The notes beneath the pieces were generated by a model, which saw only the letters and a program-made list of their open reading frames with translations, did not search any database and was not told where the DNA came from. A program made the translations under genes and the position numbers. From assembly GCA_002311455.1 (NCBI GenBank), contig DCAJ01000030.1, positions 454 through 7,991 of the forward strand: DNA of 7,538 nucleotides, written 5' to 3'. The stretch's first letter is position 1. Each line of letters begins with the position of its first letter. This document shows, piece by piece, positions 6,476 to 7,538 of the stretch. This DNA comes from Anaerolineales bacterium UBA1136 (GTDB lineage Bacteria; Chloroflexota; Anaerolineae; Anaerolineales; UBA11657).

Positions 6476-7473
6476 CAATCAAAAATCGCATACCAGCAAG
6501 TGTGTGTCTACTAGGACCAATCAATGTAGATGTCACAATGCCTATAGACACATATCCTAAAGAGGGAGATGATGCGGGGGCTCCTTCATGCAGAATTGAA
6601 ACTGGTGGTGTGGTAGGCAACACTGCAATCGTATTATCTAAACTCGGAGTAAATGCTAAGCTCATAGGTTGTATTGGCGACGACATCTGGGGAAAATTAG
6701 CAGCTGATGCCTTTGAGCAAACCGGAGTAGACATATCAGGAGTATCCATACTACCAGGAGTAAACACAGGGCTTAATTTTGCTGTAGTAAGCAAAGGAGG
6801 AGAACGAACGTTTTTCAATGCATGGGGTGCCAACATTTGGGACGACACACATAAATTCCCGCTGCATCTAATATCTAGCGCAGATATGCTACAGGTTACC
6901 GGACACCCTCTAAGCCGTCCCTCGAATAGATCCGCATTGCTCAATGCTATAGAGATTGCGCAATCAAATGATATTCCTATCAGTATGGACACTAGTATTA
7001 GACCGGTGTTTGACAGTACTTCAGATATCCGTACAGTAATACCTAAGCTCAAGATATGTATTTTAGGATATGAAGAGGCCCGTTATTTGGTTGACCACAG
7101 TGATCCTCACACTATAGCTCAGGAAATCCTCTCCCAGGGACCAGAACTGGTAGCGGTAAAACTGAGTAGTAAAGGATGCGTCTTGGCTAATGCAGACGAA
7201 TGCACAACGCTACCATCCTGTAAGGTCAATACTATTGATACAACTGGAGCGGGTGACACATTCACCGCTGGCATAATTTTGGGATGGCTATCCAAAATGG
7301 ATATCAGAGCAATAGGCATGCTTGCCAATATACTTGGAGCTCTTGCAACCACAGTATGGGGTGCTGGCACCAAACTACCAGGTACAGCAGAGGTGCTTGC
7401 GTATATTTGTGCCATGAACGATCAAGATCAAAACAAGCGAGAAGCAGACCAGATTTTAAATCTGTTAGGCTAA
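6472..7473 (+). CDS. PfkB/ribokinase-superfamily carbohydrate kinase B
   Basis: 333-residue ribokinase-fold kinase. Strand 1 reads VCLLGPINVDVT (11-22), followed by GGVVGNTA (45-52) as the glycine motif, SMDTSIRP (171-178), and the C-terminal signature DTTGAGDTFTAGI (256-268) with catalytic base Asp262. Everything needed for ATP-dependent phosphotransfer is present. It aligns with kinase A in the motifs (GGxxxNTA, LGV, IG-x-D, GVD-S) but differs markedly elsewhere, so the two probably take different sugars or nucleosides. The ATG at 6472 overlaps the TGA of TrpF-like B (ATGA), a classic translational-coupling junction. The last 20 residues are polar and charged, beyond the core fold. Substrate is not identifiable; ribose, a nucleoside or another furanoside are the candidates suggested by the neighbouring nucleoside hydrolase. 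Confidence 0.92.
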   Translation: MTIKNRIPASVCLLGPINVDVTMPIDTYPKEGDDAGAPSCRIETGGVVGNTAIVLSKLGVNAKLIGCIGDDIWGKLAADAFEQTGVDISGVSILPGVNTGLNFAVVSKGGERTFFNAWGANIWDDTHKFPLHLISSADMLQVTGHPLSRPSNRSALLNAIEIAQSNDIPISMDTSIRPVFDSTSDIRTVIPKLKICILGYEEARYLVDHSDPHTIAQEILSQGPELVAVKLSSKGCVLANADECTTLPSCKVNTIDTTGAGDTFTAGIILGWLSKMDIRAIGMLANILGALATTVWGAGTKLPGTAEVLAYICAMNDQDQNKREADQILNLLG

Positions 7474-7524
7474 AAATTCTAGTACACAATGACGAACCAT
7501 GGCTGACAGACAGATACCCAATGT

Positions 7525-7529
7525 AGGAG
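7525..7529 (+). promoter_or_regulatory. Shine-Dalgarno-like site, probably of a gene starting at the right edge
   Basis: AGGAG, 7 bases before the terminal AT at 7537-7538, which would become ATG if the next base is G. No terminator-like hairpin follows kinase B in the 65 bases shown, so the rightward unit probably continues. Apart from this I see nothing in 7474-7538. Confidence 0.3.
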
Positions 7530-7538
7530 AAACCTAAT

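Noticed and set aside
6450..7052. 200-codon antisense open frame opposite kinase B
   Set aside because: It lies wholly against a gene with complete PfkB motifs, its translation resembles no family, and it is an expected shadow frame.
7499..7537. 12-residue open frame after kinase B
   Set aside because: No ribosome site and no features; it ends inside the likely leader of the next gene.

Overview
This is a gene-dense bacterial window, roughly 40-45% G+C by eye. Shine-Dalgarno-like motifs precede several genes, starts include ATG, GTG and TTG, and one -10 box matches consensus exactly. No gene here fixes the phylum. The pairing of IPNS-like dioxygenase, M20 peptidase and nucleoside-catabolism families would suit a free-living heterotroph (for example a marine Chloroflexota lineage), but that is only a guess. 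There are no RNA genes, mobile elements or CRISPR arrays, and no intergenic gap exceeds about 243 bases.

Layout. Seven genes lie on the minus strand and read leftwards from a divergent intergenic region at 5558-5800. In transcription order they are: nucleoside hydrolase (5557-4592), BtpA/SgcQ-family TIM-barrel protein (4519-3671), single-domain EamA/DMT membrane protein (3583-3167), TrpF-like isomerase A (3110-2436), PfkB-family kinase A (2451-1471, overlapping isomerase A by 16 bases), IPNS-like Fe(II)/2-oxoglutarate dioxygenase (1459-479), and an M20 PepT-like metallopeptidase that runs off the left edge (435-1). Gaps are 11-87 bases, consistent with one operon, although the last gene or two could be separate. 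On the plus strand, TrpF-like isomerase B (5801-6475) and PfkB kinase B (6472-7473) overlap by ATGA, and a Shine-Dalgarno-like AGGAG near the right edge may serve a further gene.

How they may work together. Nucleoside hydrolase and ribokinase-superfamily kinases point to scavenging of nucleosides or other N-ribosides. The striking element is a TrpF-like plus PfkB pair that occurs twice, in the same order and with overlapping reading frames each time, on both sides of one control region. Both TrpF-like proteins keep the barrel, the acidic residue and the phosphate-loop glycines. They lack the catalytic Cys of true phosphoribosylanthranilate isomerase and share a different C-terminal signature (VDSxTxTN). 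No other tryptophan gene is present. I infer a specialised aldose-ketose (Amadori-type) isomerase acting on a phosphorylated ribosyl compound made by the partner kinase. The BtpA-family protein and the dioxygenase would be further steps of unknown chemistry. The intergenic region holds a perfect 17-base palindrome and flanking inverted repeats that are candidate operators for both transcription units.
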